Notes: generated by a model not told the origin, from the letters alone. A stretch of DNA of 30,891 bases from a virus (IMGVR_UViG_3300037041_000357:1-30891), one strand, 5' to 3'; shown: positions 16,270 through 23,884, counted from the stretch's first letter. Program-made: numbers and translations.

Positions 16270-16810
16270 TCCCTTTCAGTTTTGTCACGATGTCTTTCAA
16301 AATCAAATTCACATAGGGCAGAATCACATCGGCTGTGACCTTTGCCCGAAACAGTTCCGCTTTGCTTTTGATGTGTGAATCTTCGTAGTGGACCATTCTG
16401 TCCAGTGTTAAATTTTTGTAGATTACAGCCAGCATTTCACCCATATATTTTTGATTATCTTGCTTGATGTACTTTTCAATCTTTGCCAGATCACGGACTG
16501 AAAGCTTATATTCGGGACCAGTATAAGCGGTGTAAATAATGCCATCAACTTCAATGGTTGGTTTAAATTCAGTACATTCCCAATCTTCATTTGTGAATGT
16601 TTTTGTCAGGTCAATAAATTCATTGGGGGTGATGATGTCAATTTCTTCATCACTCAAACCAAGCACAGCAAAAACACGAAGATAGCGGTCAAAGATGTCT
16701 TGGTCATCACCATTGAGAATGACACAAAGCTGTTCAAATTCGGCCACAGTGATTTCATTGATGGCATTGTTCATTGTCCTTTTGTTTCCGTTGATTTCAA
16801 TTTGTATCAT
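16253..16810 (-). CDS. Tail assembly chaperone-like protein, short form, 185 aa
   Basis: The product contains NEITVAEFEQLCVIL near residue 17, a ten-residue acidic loop with DDQDIFDRYLRVFAVLG, and LSVRDLAKIEKYI with MLAVIYKNL, the same order of motifs as the 250-residue neighbour. Upstream MTase and this gene are separated by one base. It overlaps the downstream gene by 17 bases in a different frame; the downstream ATG lies within a purine-rich AAAGGGA context that could serve for coupled translation. A tail chaperone role is inferred only from the pair arrangement and composition. Confidence 0.5.
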   Translation of the reverse strand: MIQIEINGNKRTMNNAINEITVAEFEQLCVILNGDDQDIFDRYLRVFAVLGLSDEEIDIITPNEFIDLTKTFTNEDWECTEFKPTIEVDGIIYTAYTGPEYKLSVRDLAKIEKYIKQDNQKYMGEMLAVIYKNLTLDRMVHYEDSHIKSKAELFRAKVTADVILPYVNLILKDIVTKLKGNDITK

Positions 16811-16811
16811 A

Positions 16812-17444
16812 TTAAAATAATTTAGTTTGGTTTGTATGGTTTGTTATTCGTTCAATTGCTTTGTTATAGTATTCAGTGTCAAGTTCACAAGCGGTCAAGT
16901 CAAATCCGTAATCATGACAAGCAATGGCAATACTTCCGCTGCCTAAATGCGTGTCAAGGATTTTGTCGCCTTGCTTAGCGTATTTTTCCAAGCAATATTT
17001 ATATAATTCAAAAGGCTTTGCCGTTGGATGAAATTTTTCAATCATTGTATTATTACTTTTAATACATCCTGCTCTACTAAATTCAAAAATACGCATTGCT
17101 TTATTAAATGACGTCCAAGCCATTTCACCATCAGCTAAAGTAAATCCTCTTTGTCCTTTATCCCAAATAATCCAACCCATTGACGGATGTAAATATTCAG
17201 TCATATAATTTCCACCCCATACTATTTGATTTTTTGAAACTCGAAATAATTCTTTAAAATATTCTTTATTAGGTATTGTCTTATCCCAATCACTTCTTTT
17301 GTATTGTTTCCATCCAAATTCTTCTAATCCAAATTTTTTAGCAGCATCAATCCCATACGGCGGGTCAACAATAGCCAAATCAAAATAGTTATCAGGATAA
17401 CGAGCCATTAAAATCATATTGTCTTCGTTGGTTATATTTAGCAT
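16812..17444 (-). CDS. DNA N6-adenine/N4-cytosine methyltransferase (beta-type order)
   Basis: The 210-residue product has the catalytic DPPYG at residues 27-31 and, later, HPTAKP at 139-144, the SAM-binding DTHLGSGS at 164-171 and ACELD at 185-189. The catalytic motif preceding the SAM motif marks the N6_N4 family of beta-type order. DPPY favours adenine-N6 methylation. It is short, with only a small target-recognition region (about 45-130). No restriction enzyme is encoded nearby, so self-protection against host restriction, or regulation, is likely. It is transcribed away from the protease gene from a 39-base intergenic gap, and its base use appears more AT-rich than its neighbours. Confidence 0.88.
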   Translation of the reverse strand: MLNITNEDNMILMARYPDNYFDLAIVDPPYGIDAAKKFGLEEFGWKQYKRSDWDKTIPNKEYFKELFRVSKNQIVWGGNYMTEYLHPSMGWIIWDKGQRGFTLADGEMAWTSFNKAMRIFEFSRAGCIKSNNTMIEKFHPTAKPFELYKYCLEKYAKQGDKILDTHLGSGSIAIACHDYGFDLTACELDTEYYNKAIERITNHTNQTKLF

Positions 17445-17460
17445 AATTTAAAAATCAAAA

Positions 17461-17480
17461 GGGTTTATTATAATATATAA
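17461..17480 (+). promoter_or_regulatory. Late-gene element, copy 3, with GGGTT extension
   Basis: GGGTTTAT followed by the exact 12-mer TATAATATATAA (17469-17480), ending three bases before the protease-scaffold ATG at 17484. It matches 11694-11713 in 19 of 20 bases. It lies in the 39-base divergent gap shared with the methyltransferase, so it must serve here as the upstream signal for the capsid operon. Confidence 0.6.
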
Positions 17481-17483
17481 GTA

Positions 17484-18485
17484 ATGAATTTACCAAAGTA
17501 CAAAATAACAATTGACGAAGCTTACGGTGACGGCGAAGATTTGGGTATTTCTCAAATTGCATTCACCGCAACACCAGCAATAAAAGTCAAAGGTATGGCT
17601 TTTTCTTCAAACGAAAAAAGATATTTTGCCGATGATGTGAAAATGCGTATTGCTGCTCCAGCTTTGATTCCGATGGAAATTTACCGTTGTGATGAGGATG
17701 GCGAATATTTCGCTGAATTTACGGTTGAAGAAATTGAAAGATTGACGTCAAAGTTTATGGCAAACCTTACCAACAGCGGCAAATTCAACCTTGAACACAA
17801 AGAAGGTGACGTTGCTCCAGCTTACATTTTAGAAGCTTGGATTGTGAACGATCCAACAGCGGACAAGGCAAAAAGTACATTCAACATTGATGTCCCAAAA
17901 GGAACATTGATGATTGTCAGCCAAGTGACTGATTTAGATTATTACAATCAACTTGTTGCCAATGGCCAAGTTGGTTTTTCTATTGAAGGATTCCTTGGAT
18001 TGAAATTATCAGAACAAATCGAAAAACACAAAAATAAATTTACAATGGAAAACAAACCAACAACACTCCCAGAGGGAACAAAATTTGAAGTCGATGGCAT
18101 CAAATACATCGTAAAGGATGGCAAAGTAATGACTGAAGCTTTGGAAGAAGCGGTTGTTGCAGATACAACAGAAGCACAAATGGCACTTCCATTGGATGAA
18201 GTTCCAGCTGAAGAAATGCCAGTTGAAGAAATGGCTGTTGAACCAGTTGTTGAACCAGTTGCAGTTGTTGAACCTGTTGTTGCGGCTCCAGCTGCAATGC
18301 CAACTGAAGCGGAAATTCTTGCAATCATTCAGCCGAAGCTTGATGAAATTTACAAGATGATAGCGGACCTAAAAGCGGAACACGCTGGAATGATGATGCC
18401 TGAAGTTGAAGTTGAACTGACAAAAACAAAGATGTCTATTCACGATAGATTCAGCGAAGTGATGAAGCTGTCAAAAGAAAATTAA
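17484..18485 (+). CDS. Prohead protease fused to scaffold (XkdF/S78_2-like)
   Basis: The first ~175 residues resemble XkdF-type prohead proteases: FTATPAIKVKGMAF, the catalytic histidine in NLEHKEG (H105), YILEAWIV, and the serine in VGFSIEGF (S166). The remainder is a scaffold: a start-like MENKPTTLPEGTKF at residue 188, a Glu/Pro/Val-rich low-complexity region (about 240-275) and a C-terminal coiled coil. An internal ATG at 18045, preceded by an A-rich leader, could make free scaffold, as with lambda C/Nu3. It sits directly upstream of the major capsid gene, the normal position for both functions. Confidence 0.82.
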   Translation: MNLPKYKITIDEAYGDGEDLGISQIAFTATPAIKVKGMAFSSNEKRYFADDVKMRIAAPALIPMEIYRCDEDGEYFAEFTVEEIERLTSKFMANLTNSGKFNLEHKEGDVAPAYILEAWIVNDPTADKAKSTFNIDVPKGTLMIVSQVTDLDYYNQLVANGQVGFSIEGFLGLKLSEQIEKHKNKFTMENKPTTLPEGTKFEVDGIKYIVKDGKVMTEALEEAVVADTTEAQMALPLDEVPAEEMPVEEMAVEPVVEPVAVVEPVVAAPAAMPTEAEILAIIQPKLDEIYKMIADLKAEHAGMMMPEVEVELTKTKMSIHDRFSEVMKLSKEN

Positions 18486-18502
18486 AAAAAGTATAATTAA
18501 AT

Positions 18503-18514
18503 TATAATATATAA
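18503..18514 (+). promoter_or_regulatory. Late-gene element TATAATATATAA, copy 4
   Basis: Exact 12-mer 24 bases upstream of the major capsid ATG at 18539, in the 53-base gap after the protease-scaffold gene. The GGGT extension is missing here. The longer leader is A-rich and lacks a Shine-Dalgarno sequence. Confidence 0.55.
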
Positions 18515-18538
18515 ACAACGAAATAAACAAAAATAAAA

Positions 18539-19480
18539 ATGGCAAGAAAATTAAAATTCGACCTTCAAATTGATCAAAATGCTTTGTTGTGTCCAAACCC
18601 AAATGAGTTCTATTCAAAGGCATATATCTCTGAAGATATTGTTGGAAATTACAGAACCTTAGCTGGTATAAAATATAAGACAAAAATTGCAAATGTATTA
18701 TTTGACAGCTTATTGCAAGCTTCAACTTGTACTTGGACAGCAACTGATTCAACGCTTGATGCGATTGATATTGATGTTTGTGCTTTATCTGCAATGGCTC
18801 AAATTTGTCGTTTCGACATTGAACAATCATTTGTTTCAGCTTGGATGGCAAAAGGTGCTTCTGCTCCATTTGATGTTCCAGCTTTCATGTCATACTATTG
18901 GGATGAAATGTCAAAACAAATAGGTGCTGAAATCGAATCAATTCGTTGGCAAGGTAACACCAACGGAACACCGGGAACTACTCTTGATCTTTGTGATGGG
19001 TATGAAGTTCAATTGTGTGCAGATCCAGCGGTTGTTCAAATTGCTTCAACAACAGTTGATGCAACAAATGTTATTGCACAAATGAATTTAGTATATGCTG
19101 CATTAACACCAGCATTGCAAGGAAAAAGAAATGACTTACGTTTTTACGTTAGTTCAAATGTTTTCGCTGCATTCTTACAAGCGACATACAACTATTCAAA
19201 CGCAAATATCCCTTCAGTTGAAGGTGGATTTGTTGCAACTTGGTTAGGTATCAAAATTGTATGTGCTGAAGGAGCATCAAACAACACAATGGTATTGACA
19301 AGCAAAAACAACTTGATCTATGCTTTTGATGGCGACAATGATTCCAAAGTATTGAAATCTGTAAATTTAGAAGACACAGTTGCAGAACCAATTTTGAGAA
19401 CCAGAGTTGATTTGAAAATGGGATTCTTTTATACAAACCCATCTGAAATAGTTTTCTATTCTGCTGGTCCTTGTTCATAA
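18539..19480 (+). CDS. Major capsid protein (HK97 fold predicted)
   Basis: The 313-residue product begins with a basic N-arm (ARKLKFDL), contains a long central region with SYYWDEMSKQIGAEIESIRW (E-loop/spine helix type) and a beta-rich A/P domain with KRNDLRFYVSSNVFAAFL and KNNLIYAFDGD, and a C-terminal RTRVDLKMGFFY strand common to Bacteroidota phage capsids. Position after the protease-scaffold gene, a late-type promoter element upstream and a strong terminator directly downstream all fit the most abundant virion protein. Fold is inferred from pattern, not from a structure comparison. Confidence 0.85.
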   Translation: MARKLKFDLQIDQNALLCPNPNEFYSKAYISEDIVGNYRTLAGIKYKTKIANVLFDSLLQASTCTWTATDSTLDAIDIDVCALSAMAQICRFDIEQSFVSAWMAKGASAPFDVPAFMSYYWDEMSKQIGAEIESIRWQGNTNGTPGTTLDLCDGYEVQLCADPAVVQIASTTVDATNVIAQMNLVYAALTPALQGKRNDLRFYVSSNVFAAFLQATYNYSNANIPSVEGGFVATWLGIKIVCAEGASNNTMVLTSKNNLIYAFDGDNDSKVLKSVNLEDTVAEPILRTRVDLKMGFFYTNPSEIVFYSAGPCS

Positions 19481-19503
19481 GATGAGAGATTAACAACAAT
19501 TTT

Positions 19504-19535
19504 AAAGGGGCGGATTAAATGTCCGCCTTTTTTTT
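19504..19535 (+). terminator. Rho-independent terminator after capsid gene
   Basis: An 11-bp stem (19504-19514 with 19522-19532, core GGCGGA/TCCGCC) with a seven-base loop is followed by an uninterrupted T run to 19535. It would insulate the capsid gene from the tail tube gene and help give high capsid mRNA levels. Confidence 0.9.
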
Positions 19536-19558
19536 AAACAATATAAAAACAAAACAAA

Positions 19559-20083
19559 ATGGCTTGTAACGAAATTGAAAGTATTATAAAAAGTTGCGAC
19601 AACAACACTGGTGGAATTTATTCCGCTTACATTGGTGACATGGATGACATCGCAACAATAGTAGAAAACCAAGCAACGTGGTCAGTTACCACAATGACAT
19701 TGGCAGCATTGACACCAGCTTTAGCATTTTACTTCAAAAGAAACACTTCAAACTATACAGATGAAGTTGCTTCTGATTTAGTTGCTGGAAGTTCTTTTGC
19801 AACGTCAACAATCAACTTGGTTTTTCACCGCAGAGATGCTGACAAATCAAAAGCAATCAAAATTCTTGGCGAAGGTCAGCGTTATTTATACGTTGTGATT
19901 GGTGATGCAAACGGTTTATTCTGGTACTTCCCATACATGCAGTTGACTGCAAACACTGGCGGTTCTGGAACAGCTCGTGCTGACGGTTCAAATTACAATG
20001 TGACGCTTGTTGGTCAAAATGAATTTACAGCTTACACAATGAGTGCAAATTTGGCTGCTTCTTTATTAGTTGCCACTTCATAA
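19559..20083 (+). CDS. Probable major tail tube protein
   Basis: The 174-residue product is a compact beta-rich protein with a CDNNTGGIY N-terminus, a WSVTTMTLAALTPALAFYF hydrophobic segment, an FHRRDADKSKAIKILGEG turn and strand-rich C-terminal half with GSNYNVTLVGQNEF. This resembles tail tube proteins of Bacteroidota siphoviruses. Support also comes from its own terminator downstream, which, as for the capsid, fits an abundantly made single-gene unit. It lies next to the capsid gene rather than near the tape measure, which is unusual. A head decoration protein is the main alternative. Confidence 0.6.
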   Translation: MACNEIESIIKSCDNNTGGIYSAYIGDMDDIATIVENQATWSVTTMTLAALTPALAFYFKRNTSNYTDEVASDLVAGSSFATSTINLVFHRRDADKSKAIKILGEGQRYLYVVIGDANGLFWYFPYMQLTANTGGSGTARADGSNYNVTLVGQNEFTAYTMSANLAASLLVATS

Positions 20084-20103
20084 GTTTAATGGGTTTAAAC
20101 TTG

Positions 20104-20136
20104 AAAGGCCAGACCGTAAATGGTTTGGCTTTTTTT
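20104..20136 (+). terminator. Rho-independent terminator after tail tube gene
   Basis: A ten-base stem (20106-20115 with 20122-20131, core GGCCAGACC against GGTTTGGCT with two G-T pairs) and six-base loop end in a T run to 20136. It lies 20 bases after the tail tube stop. Confidence 0.88.
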
Positions 20137-20150
20137 AATTAATAAAACGA

Positions 20151-20546
20151 ATGATTTACATCATAAGAAATACAACAAACCAAGTTGTTTTGACATTGAC
20201 TGAAAGCGTGACAATACCAAACCCGTTTTTTATTTTTTCATTTCAGCCATTGGCAACATTAAATGAATACCAACCATTGATTTATTTTACTACCTTAGAC
20301 GTATCAAATTATTGCAACAGATACAATTTGTTTGAAATTACTGAAGATGATGCTGGATCAACAACTGGTGGAAATAACATTCCACTATATTTGAAACCCG
20401 GGCAATATCAATACAAAGTTTATCAGTCAACAACAAGTTCATTGAATCCAAACACATTTGGTTCATTGCTTGAAGAAGGCAAAATGGTGGTTGGTGATTT
20501 AACGCAGCCAGATCAAGACACAGGTGTCACAGAAATATACAGATAA
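20151..20546 (+). CDS. Hypothetical virion-associated protein, 131 aa
   Basis: The product is mainly beta-strand (MIYIIRNTTNQVVLTLTESV, PLIYFTTLDVSNY, GQYQYKVYQST) with no membrane segment and an SLLEEGKMVVG near the C-terminus. I recall similar small proteins between capsid and portal genes of Bacteroidota phages but know no function; a capsid decoration or head-completion protein is possible. It lies between the tube terminator and the portal start, and is separated from the latter by one base. Confidence 0.6.
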   Translation: MIYIIRNTTNQVVLTLTESVTIPNPFFIFSFQPLATLNEYQPLIYFTTLDVSNYCNRYNLFEITEDDAGSTTGGNNIPLYLKPGQYQYKVYQSTTSSLNPNTFGSLLEEGKMVVGDLTQPDQDTGVTEIYR

Positions 20547-20547
20547 A

Positions 20548-21936
20548 ATGAAAATATTCGGAAAAACATTATTTGAAAATAAGAAAATAACAACAGAAGT
20601 TGTGAATGTGAATGATGGCAAAATGTCCTTTTCAACGCCATTCTTTAAGATTGGAAAGGGTGATCTTGGCAAACCGTTTGTCAGTAGTTGGTACACGATC
20701 AGCGGAATTGTTCAGTTTGGAAGTGAAAACTTATATCCGCAAATTCTTGATCAAATGTACTACACCAGTCCGATGCATTCCGGCTGTCTTGAATTTATTT
20801 CAAGGGCCGCAATCGGTGGGGGATTTGAATATACAATTCCACCAGTAACGGGTGTTGAAAAAGTTGATTTATATACTTTTGAAAAGAAAAACAAGTTCAA
20901 AAAAATATTCAGATATTTGCCGATTGACTTCTTGATTCACAAACGTGTTTGTATGTTGATCAGAAAAGATGTCAATGGCAAATTCGTATCAATGACAAAG
21001 CTGAATCCAGCAACAATCAGAAACAACCAAACAGTTGATAAATTTATTTATTGCAATGACTGGTCAAGAAGAACAGATCTGATTCAATTTAATAAATATA
21101 CACCAAACGGAAAAGATTTGGAATCACTATGGGTGTACCAAGCTGAAACAGTTGGACAAGATACCTATCCACTACCTTCTTATATATCCGTTTTGAATGA
21201 TGTTTTTCTTGATGGCGAAATTTCCTATTTGCAGAAAAGCAACATTCAAAATTCAATCTGGCCTTCGTTATCAATACGAGTTCCAAAGATGTTTGAATCA
21301 GATGCTGAAAGAGAAAGTTTCAAACAAGGATTGATTGACAATTCTGGAGCTTCAGGTGCTGGAAAAATTATCATAATGCAAGGCCAAGGATTTGACAACA
21401 CACCAGAGGTGACATCAATTCCAACAAATCAAAATGACAAATTATTTGATTCGACCATTGAAAACATCTTGAATAAGATCTGTTTTGCTCACGGAATCAA
21501 TCCTTCAATCATGGGAATCAAAGTTGCTGGCGGAATGGGAAATTCTGAAGAACTTCAAATGTCTTATTCTATATTTGAAAAAAATGTGATTATGCCGTTG
21601 CGTGATGAACTTACTGACATTTATGATGAATTGCTTGACATTGCTGGGGTGAAAAATTCAATTGTGATTAATGATTTCCAAATCATTGAAAAGGCAATCA
21701 TCCCCGGTCAAGAAAAAGCAATGCAAGAAGAACAGGAATTGAGTGCTGAAACACCAGAAGAAGAACAGTTGATGACAAACCCAGCAATCAAAAATATGAC
21801 TGGCAGACATCAACAACAGCTGTTGCGAATCATTCGCCAATACGGTCAAGGCAAATTAAACAAGAAACAAGCTTCTGTTTTGTTAAGAACTGGACTTGGA
21901 TTGAAAGAAGAAGATATTAACTTAATGCTTCAATAA
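20548..21936 (+). CDS. Portal protein
   Basis: The start at 20548 (residues KIFGKTLFENKK) is preferred over the in-frame ATG at 20524, which lies in the preceding gene. The 462-residue product has an MHSGCLEFISRAAIGG helix, LPIDFLIHKRVCMLIRKD, LPSYISVLNDVFLDGEISYL, a tunnel-loop-like IWPSLSIRVP and a C-terminal helical region with NKICFAHGINPSIMGI and a Glu/Gln-rich tail. These are typical of portal proteins in the phage SPP1/HK97-like group of Bacteroidota. The portal is the DNA channel and connector vertex. It is encoded after the capsid rather than after TerL, an unusual order. Confidence 0.85.
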   Translation: MKIFGKTLFENKKITTEVVNVNDGKMSFSTPFFKIGKGDLGKPFVSSWYTISGIVQFGSENLYPQILDQMYYTSPMHSGCLEFISRAAIGGGFEYTIPPVTGVEKVDLYTFEKKNKFKKIFRYLPIDFLIHKRVCMLIRKDVNGKFVSMTKLNPATIRNNQTVDKFIYCNDWSRRTDLIQFNKYTPNGKDLESLWVYQAETVGQDTYPLPSYISVLNDVFLDGEISYLQKSNIQNSIWPSLSIRVPKMFESDAERESFKQGLIDNSGASGAGKIIIMQGQGFDNTPEVTSIPTNQNDKLFDSTIENILNKICFAHGINPSIMGIKVAGGMGNSEELQMSYSIFEKNVIMPLRDELTDIYDELLDIAGVKNSIVINDFQIIEKAIIPGQEKAMQEEQELSAETPEEEQLMTNPAIKNMTGRHQQQLLRIIRQYGQGKLNKKQASVLLRTGLGLKEEDINLMLQ

Positions 21937-21938
21937 AC

Positions 21939-22454
21939 ATGGCACAAACGGATGCGTCAAATCTTCTTTATTTTCATATTAATCCTTTAAAGAATGAAAT
22001 CTTTTATGTTGGAATTGGTAACGAAAATAGACCATTTAAAAAAAGACATAGAAGCACTTTTTGGAAAAATATAGTTAGCAAATATGGCTATATTGTAAAT
22101 GTTGTTGAAACTGGATTAAACTGGAATCAAGCTTGTGAAAGGGAAAAATTTTATATTAATAAAATAGGTAGAAGGGATTTAGGAAATGGAACGCTGGTAA
22201 ATTTAACCGATGGCGGACAAGGCGGAACATATATAAGAAGCGAAGAAACAATACAAAAAATGCAAGATTCTCACAAAGGAAAATCTGCTTGGAATAAAGG
22301 ATTAAAAACTGGTCCATCTTGGAATAAAGGCGTTAAATGGTCCGAAGAAACAAGATTAAAAAATTTTGAAATATTAAAAGAAAAAATATCAAGTGGCGAA
22401 ATAAAAAACCCGTCACCATATTTATTAAGAAAAATTAAATACAACAGATACTAA
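21939..22454 (+). CDS. GIY-YIG-type homing endonuclease with NUMOD3 motifs
   Basis: The 171-residue product begins with a GIY-YIG-like nuclease: YFHINPLKNE at 11-20, the FYVGIG core at 22-27 and an arginine at 31, then a helical region with CEREKFYI (catalytic Glu near 67-70) and LVNLTDGGQGG. The C-terminal part has NUMOD3 DNA-binding repeats (SEETIQKM, SHKGKSAWNKGLK, SWNKGVKWSEET). It is a free-standing mobile gene inserted between portal and connector genes with two-base and one-base junctions. Its base use looks more AT-rich. The neighbouring genes appear intact, so insertion was between genes. Confidence 0.75.
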   Translation: MAQTDASNLLYFHINPLKNEIFYVGIGNENRPFKKRHRSTFWKNIVSKYGYIVNVVETGLNWNQACEREKFYINKIGRRDLGNGTLVNLTDGGQGGTYIRSEETIQKMQDSHKGKSAWNKGLKTGPSWNKGVKWSEETRLKNFEILKEKISSGEIKNPSPYLLRKIKYNRY

Positions 22455-22975
22455 TGAGCCAAACCATTTTTTTTGTAACAGAAAACTATATAAAGGTCAA
22501 TACACCTTTGACTGCAAATATTAATATTACGGAAATACTTCCTTTGATCCGTTCGGCTTCAGATATGTGGACACAATCAACATTGGGAACATATTTTTAT
22601 AATGATTTGCTTGTAAAATACAACGCACAAACATTGAATCCAGACGAAGAAACACTTGTTGCATTAATGCAGCCATCCATTGCTTGGAGGGCCGCTGCCG
22701 ATGCTGTGATTGAATTATCTTTTCAGTTGAAAAACAAAGGTATTCAAACGCAATCTGGTGACAATTCCGCAACTGGTGAATCAAAGATGGTCCAGTTTAT
22801 GAACCGTCACTATGCACAAAAAGCGGAATTTTACGAATTGAAAATGTTTGAATACTTAGTGAAAAATAGGGCATTATACCCTGAATTTACATCGCAGCTG
22901 AATAACAATTCAACGTGCTTGACTTATTGTTGTTCCGGGCAAAACAAGTTCAATTCACAAATCCTTTTTTCTTAG
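22454..22975 (+). CDS. Head completion/connector-type protein (DUF6712-like)
   Basis: The 173-residue product has an N-terminal FVTENYIKVNTPLTANIN, then INITEILPLIRSASDMW and TLGTYFYNDLLVKYN, patterns I associate with DUF6712-type head-tail connector proteins of Bacteroidota phages. Its C-terminus is helical with MVQFMNRHYAQKAEFYE, then a Cys-containing tail. It would cap the portal and join head to tail. It follows the homing endonuclease with a one-base overlap, and it stops within a TAGTG overlap with the endolysin start. Confidence 0.65.
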   Translation: MSQTIFFVTENYIKVNTPLTANINITEILPLIRSASDMWTQSTLGTYFYNDLLVKYNAQTLNPDEETLVALMQPSIAWRAAADAVIELSFQLKNKGIQTQSGDNSATGESKMVQFMNRHYAQKAEFYELKMFEYLVKNRALYPEFTSQLNNNSTCLTYCCSGQNKFNSQILFS

Positions 22976-23397
22976 TGAATGATATATCGGAACATATTAC
23001 ATACGTTGAAGCAACAGTTTCAGCAACAGCCATGCGTTATGGTATAGAAAACACACCAACGGAACACCAGCTGTTTGCAATGAGAATTGTTGCAAATGCT
23101 TGTTTTGAACCGTTACGTCAATGGTATGGCAAGCCAATCCGTATAGGATCGTTCTTCAGATGTACATTGCTGAATGAAAAGGTCAAAGGAAGTTCAACAA
23201 GTCAGCATTGCAAAGGTGAAGCAATCGACCTGACCGCTGGAAGCAAAGAAGAAAACAAAAAGCTGTTTGATTGGTGCAAGGCAAATTTGGTCTTTGATCA
23301 GCTTATTTGGGAATACGGAAATACAAGCGGACCAGACTGGGTTCACATATCTTTCAGACAAGGGCAGAACAGAAACATGGTTGTGAAGATTAAGTAA
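22975..23397 (+). CDS. Endolysin, peptidase M15 (D-Ala-D-Ala carboxypeptidase-like)
   Basis: GTG at 22975 overlapping the upstream stop (TAGTG) is preferred: it gives 140 residues beginning NDISEHITYVEATVSATA, the family N-terminus, whereas a GTG at 22915 would start inside the previous gene. The zinc-binding motif SQHCKGEAID places H78 and D85, and DWVHISF places H124, matching VanY/M15-type peptidoglycan peptidases. It would cut peptide cross-links in the cell wall. No signal peptide is seen, so holin help would be needed for release. A small membrane protein gene follows downstream. Confidence 0.85.
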   Translation: MNDISEHITYVEATVSATAMRYGIENTPTEHQLFAMRIVANACFEPLRQWYGKPIRIGSFFRCTLLNEKVKGSSTSQHCKGEAIDLTAGSKEENKKLFDWCKANLVFDQLIWEYGNTSGPDWVHISFRQGQNRNMVVKIK

Positions 23398-23500
23398 AAA
23401 AGCTAACAACAACTGCCATGAAGTTGCCCCATTAGGGAATCTGTTGATTCAGATACTTGCTTTGATACTAATATAGAAAGTACAAATATAAAATAAAAAT
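23398..23500 (+). other. Intergenic leader with three short hairpins
   Basis: This 103-base gap contains three neighbouring potential hairpins (CAACT/AGTTG, CCC/GGG, GAATC/GATTC) without a T run, then an AT-rich leader to the ATG at 23501. It could be a leader or an mRNA processing site. The stems are only 3-5 bp, so chance is not excluded. No complete promoter is recognised. Confidence 0.3.
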
Positions 23501-23758
23501 ATGAAATTACAGCAACAACTTGAAAAGCTTGCGAACCTTGAAGATGTCAGCATCAACATGGAAGCAACGCACAACGGTGAACGTATTAAGGACATCTATT
23601 GTGAACACCTACCAACAGCAATCAAGGGCCATGAATTGGCTTTGCTTGTTGTGAAAAATCCATTTGCAAAGATAATCATTCAGATTGCAATCGTGTTATT
23701 GACTGCCATTGGGAAGCGTTTTTGTGAAGAAGAAGAAAAAGAAACACCTATTTTTTAA
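23501..23758 (+). CDS. Small membrane protein next to endolysin, 85 aa
   Basis: The N-terminal half is charged and helical (KLQQQLEKLANLEDVSIN), and a hydrophobic membrane segment is present at about 50-72 (NPFAKIIIQIAIVLLTAIGKR), followed by an acidic EEEEKE tail. Single-spanning, N-terminal cytoplasmic domain and position after the M15 endolysin make it a holin, antiholin or spanin-like candidate, but no family is recognised. It is the last gene of the late block and is followed by a terminator. Confidence 0.55.
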   Translation: MKLQQQLEKLANLEDVSINMEATHNGERIKDIYCEHLPTAIKGHELALLVVKNPFAKIIIQIAIVLLTAIGKRFCEEEEKETPIF

Positions 23759-23780
23759 ACTTATAATCTCTCTAAATAAG

Positions 23781-23809
23781 ACCTACACTGCAATAGCGGT
23801 GTGGGTTTT
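23781..23809 (+). terminator. Rho-independent terminator ending the late block
   Basis: An 11-bp stem (23781-23791 with 23796-23806, containing two G-T pairs) with an AATA loop is followed by a short T run. It separates the late genes from the start of the replication operon. Confidence 0.8.
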
Positions 23810-23876
23810 CTTGCTTTTGGCTTATTTGTAATCATTATAAATAACAAATAAATGTTTTTTATGTAAAACTTTAATA

Positions 23877-23884
23877 TACATTTG
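23877..23884 (+). promoter_or_regulatory. Bacteroidota-type -7 box before RHH gene
   Basis: TACATTTG fits the TAnnTTTG consensus of Bacteroidota promoters and lies 32 bases upstream of the ribbon-helix-helix ATG. An upstream T-rich stretch (23853-23860) stands at the expected -33 distance but is not an exact TTTG. It probably drives the early operon. Confidence 0.5.

Noticed and set aside
17948-18328. Minus-strand ORF of 126 aa and nearby Gln/Leu-rich frames
   Set aside because: Antisense and shifted frames of the low-complexity Glu/Pro/Val scaffold region.
22915-22974. Upstream GTG start for the endolysin
   Set aside because: Lies deep in the connector gene; GTG 22975 matches the family N-terminus and overlaps the upstream stop by one base.
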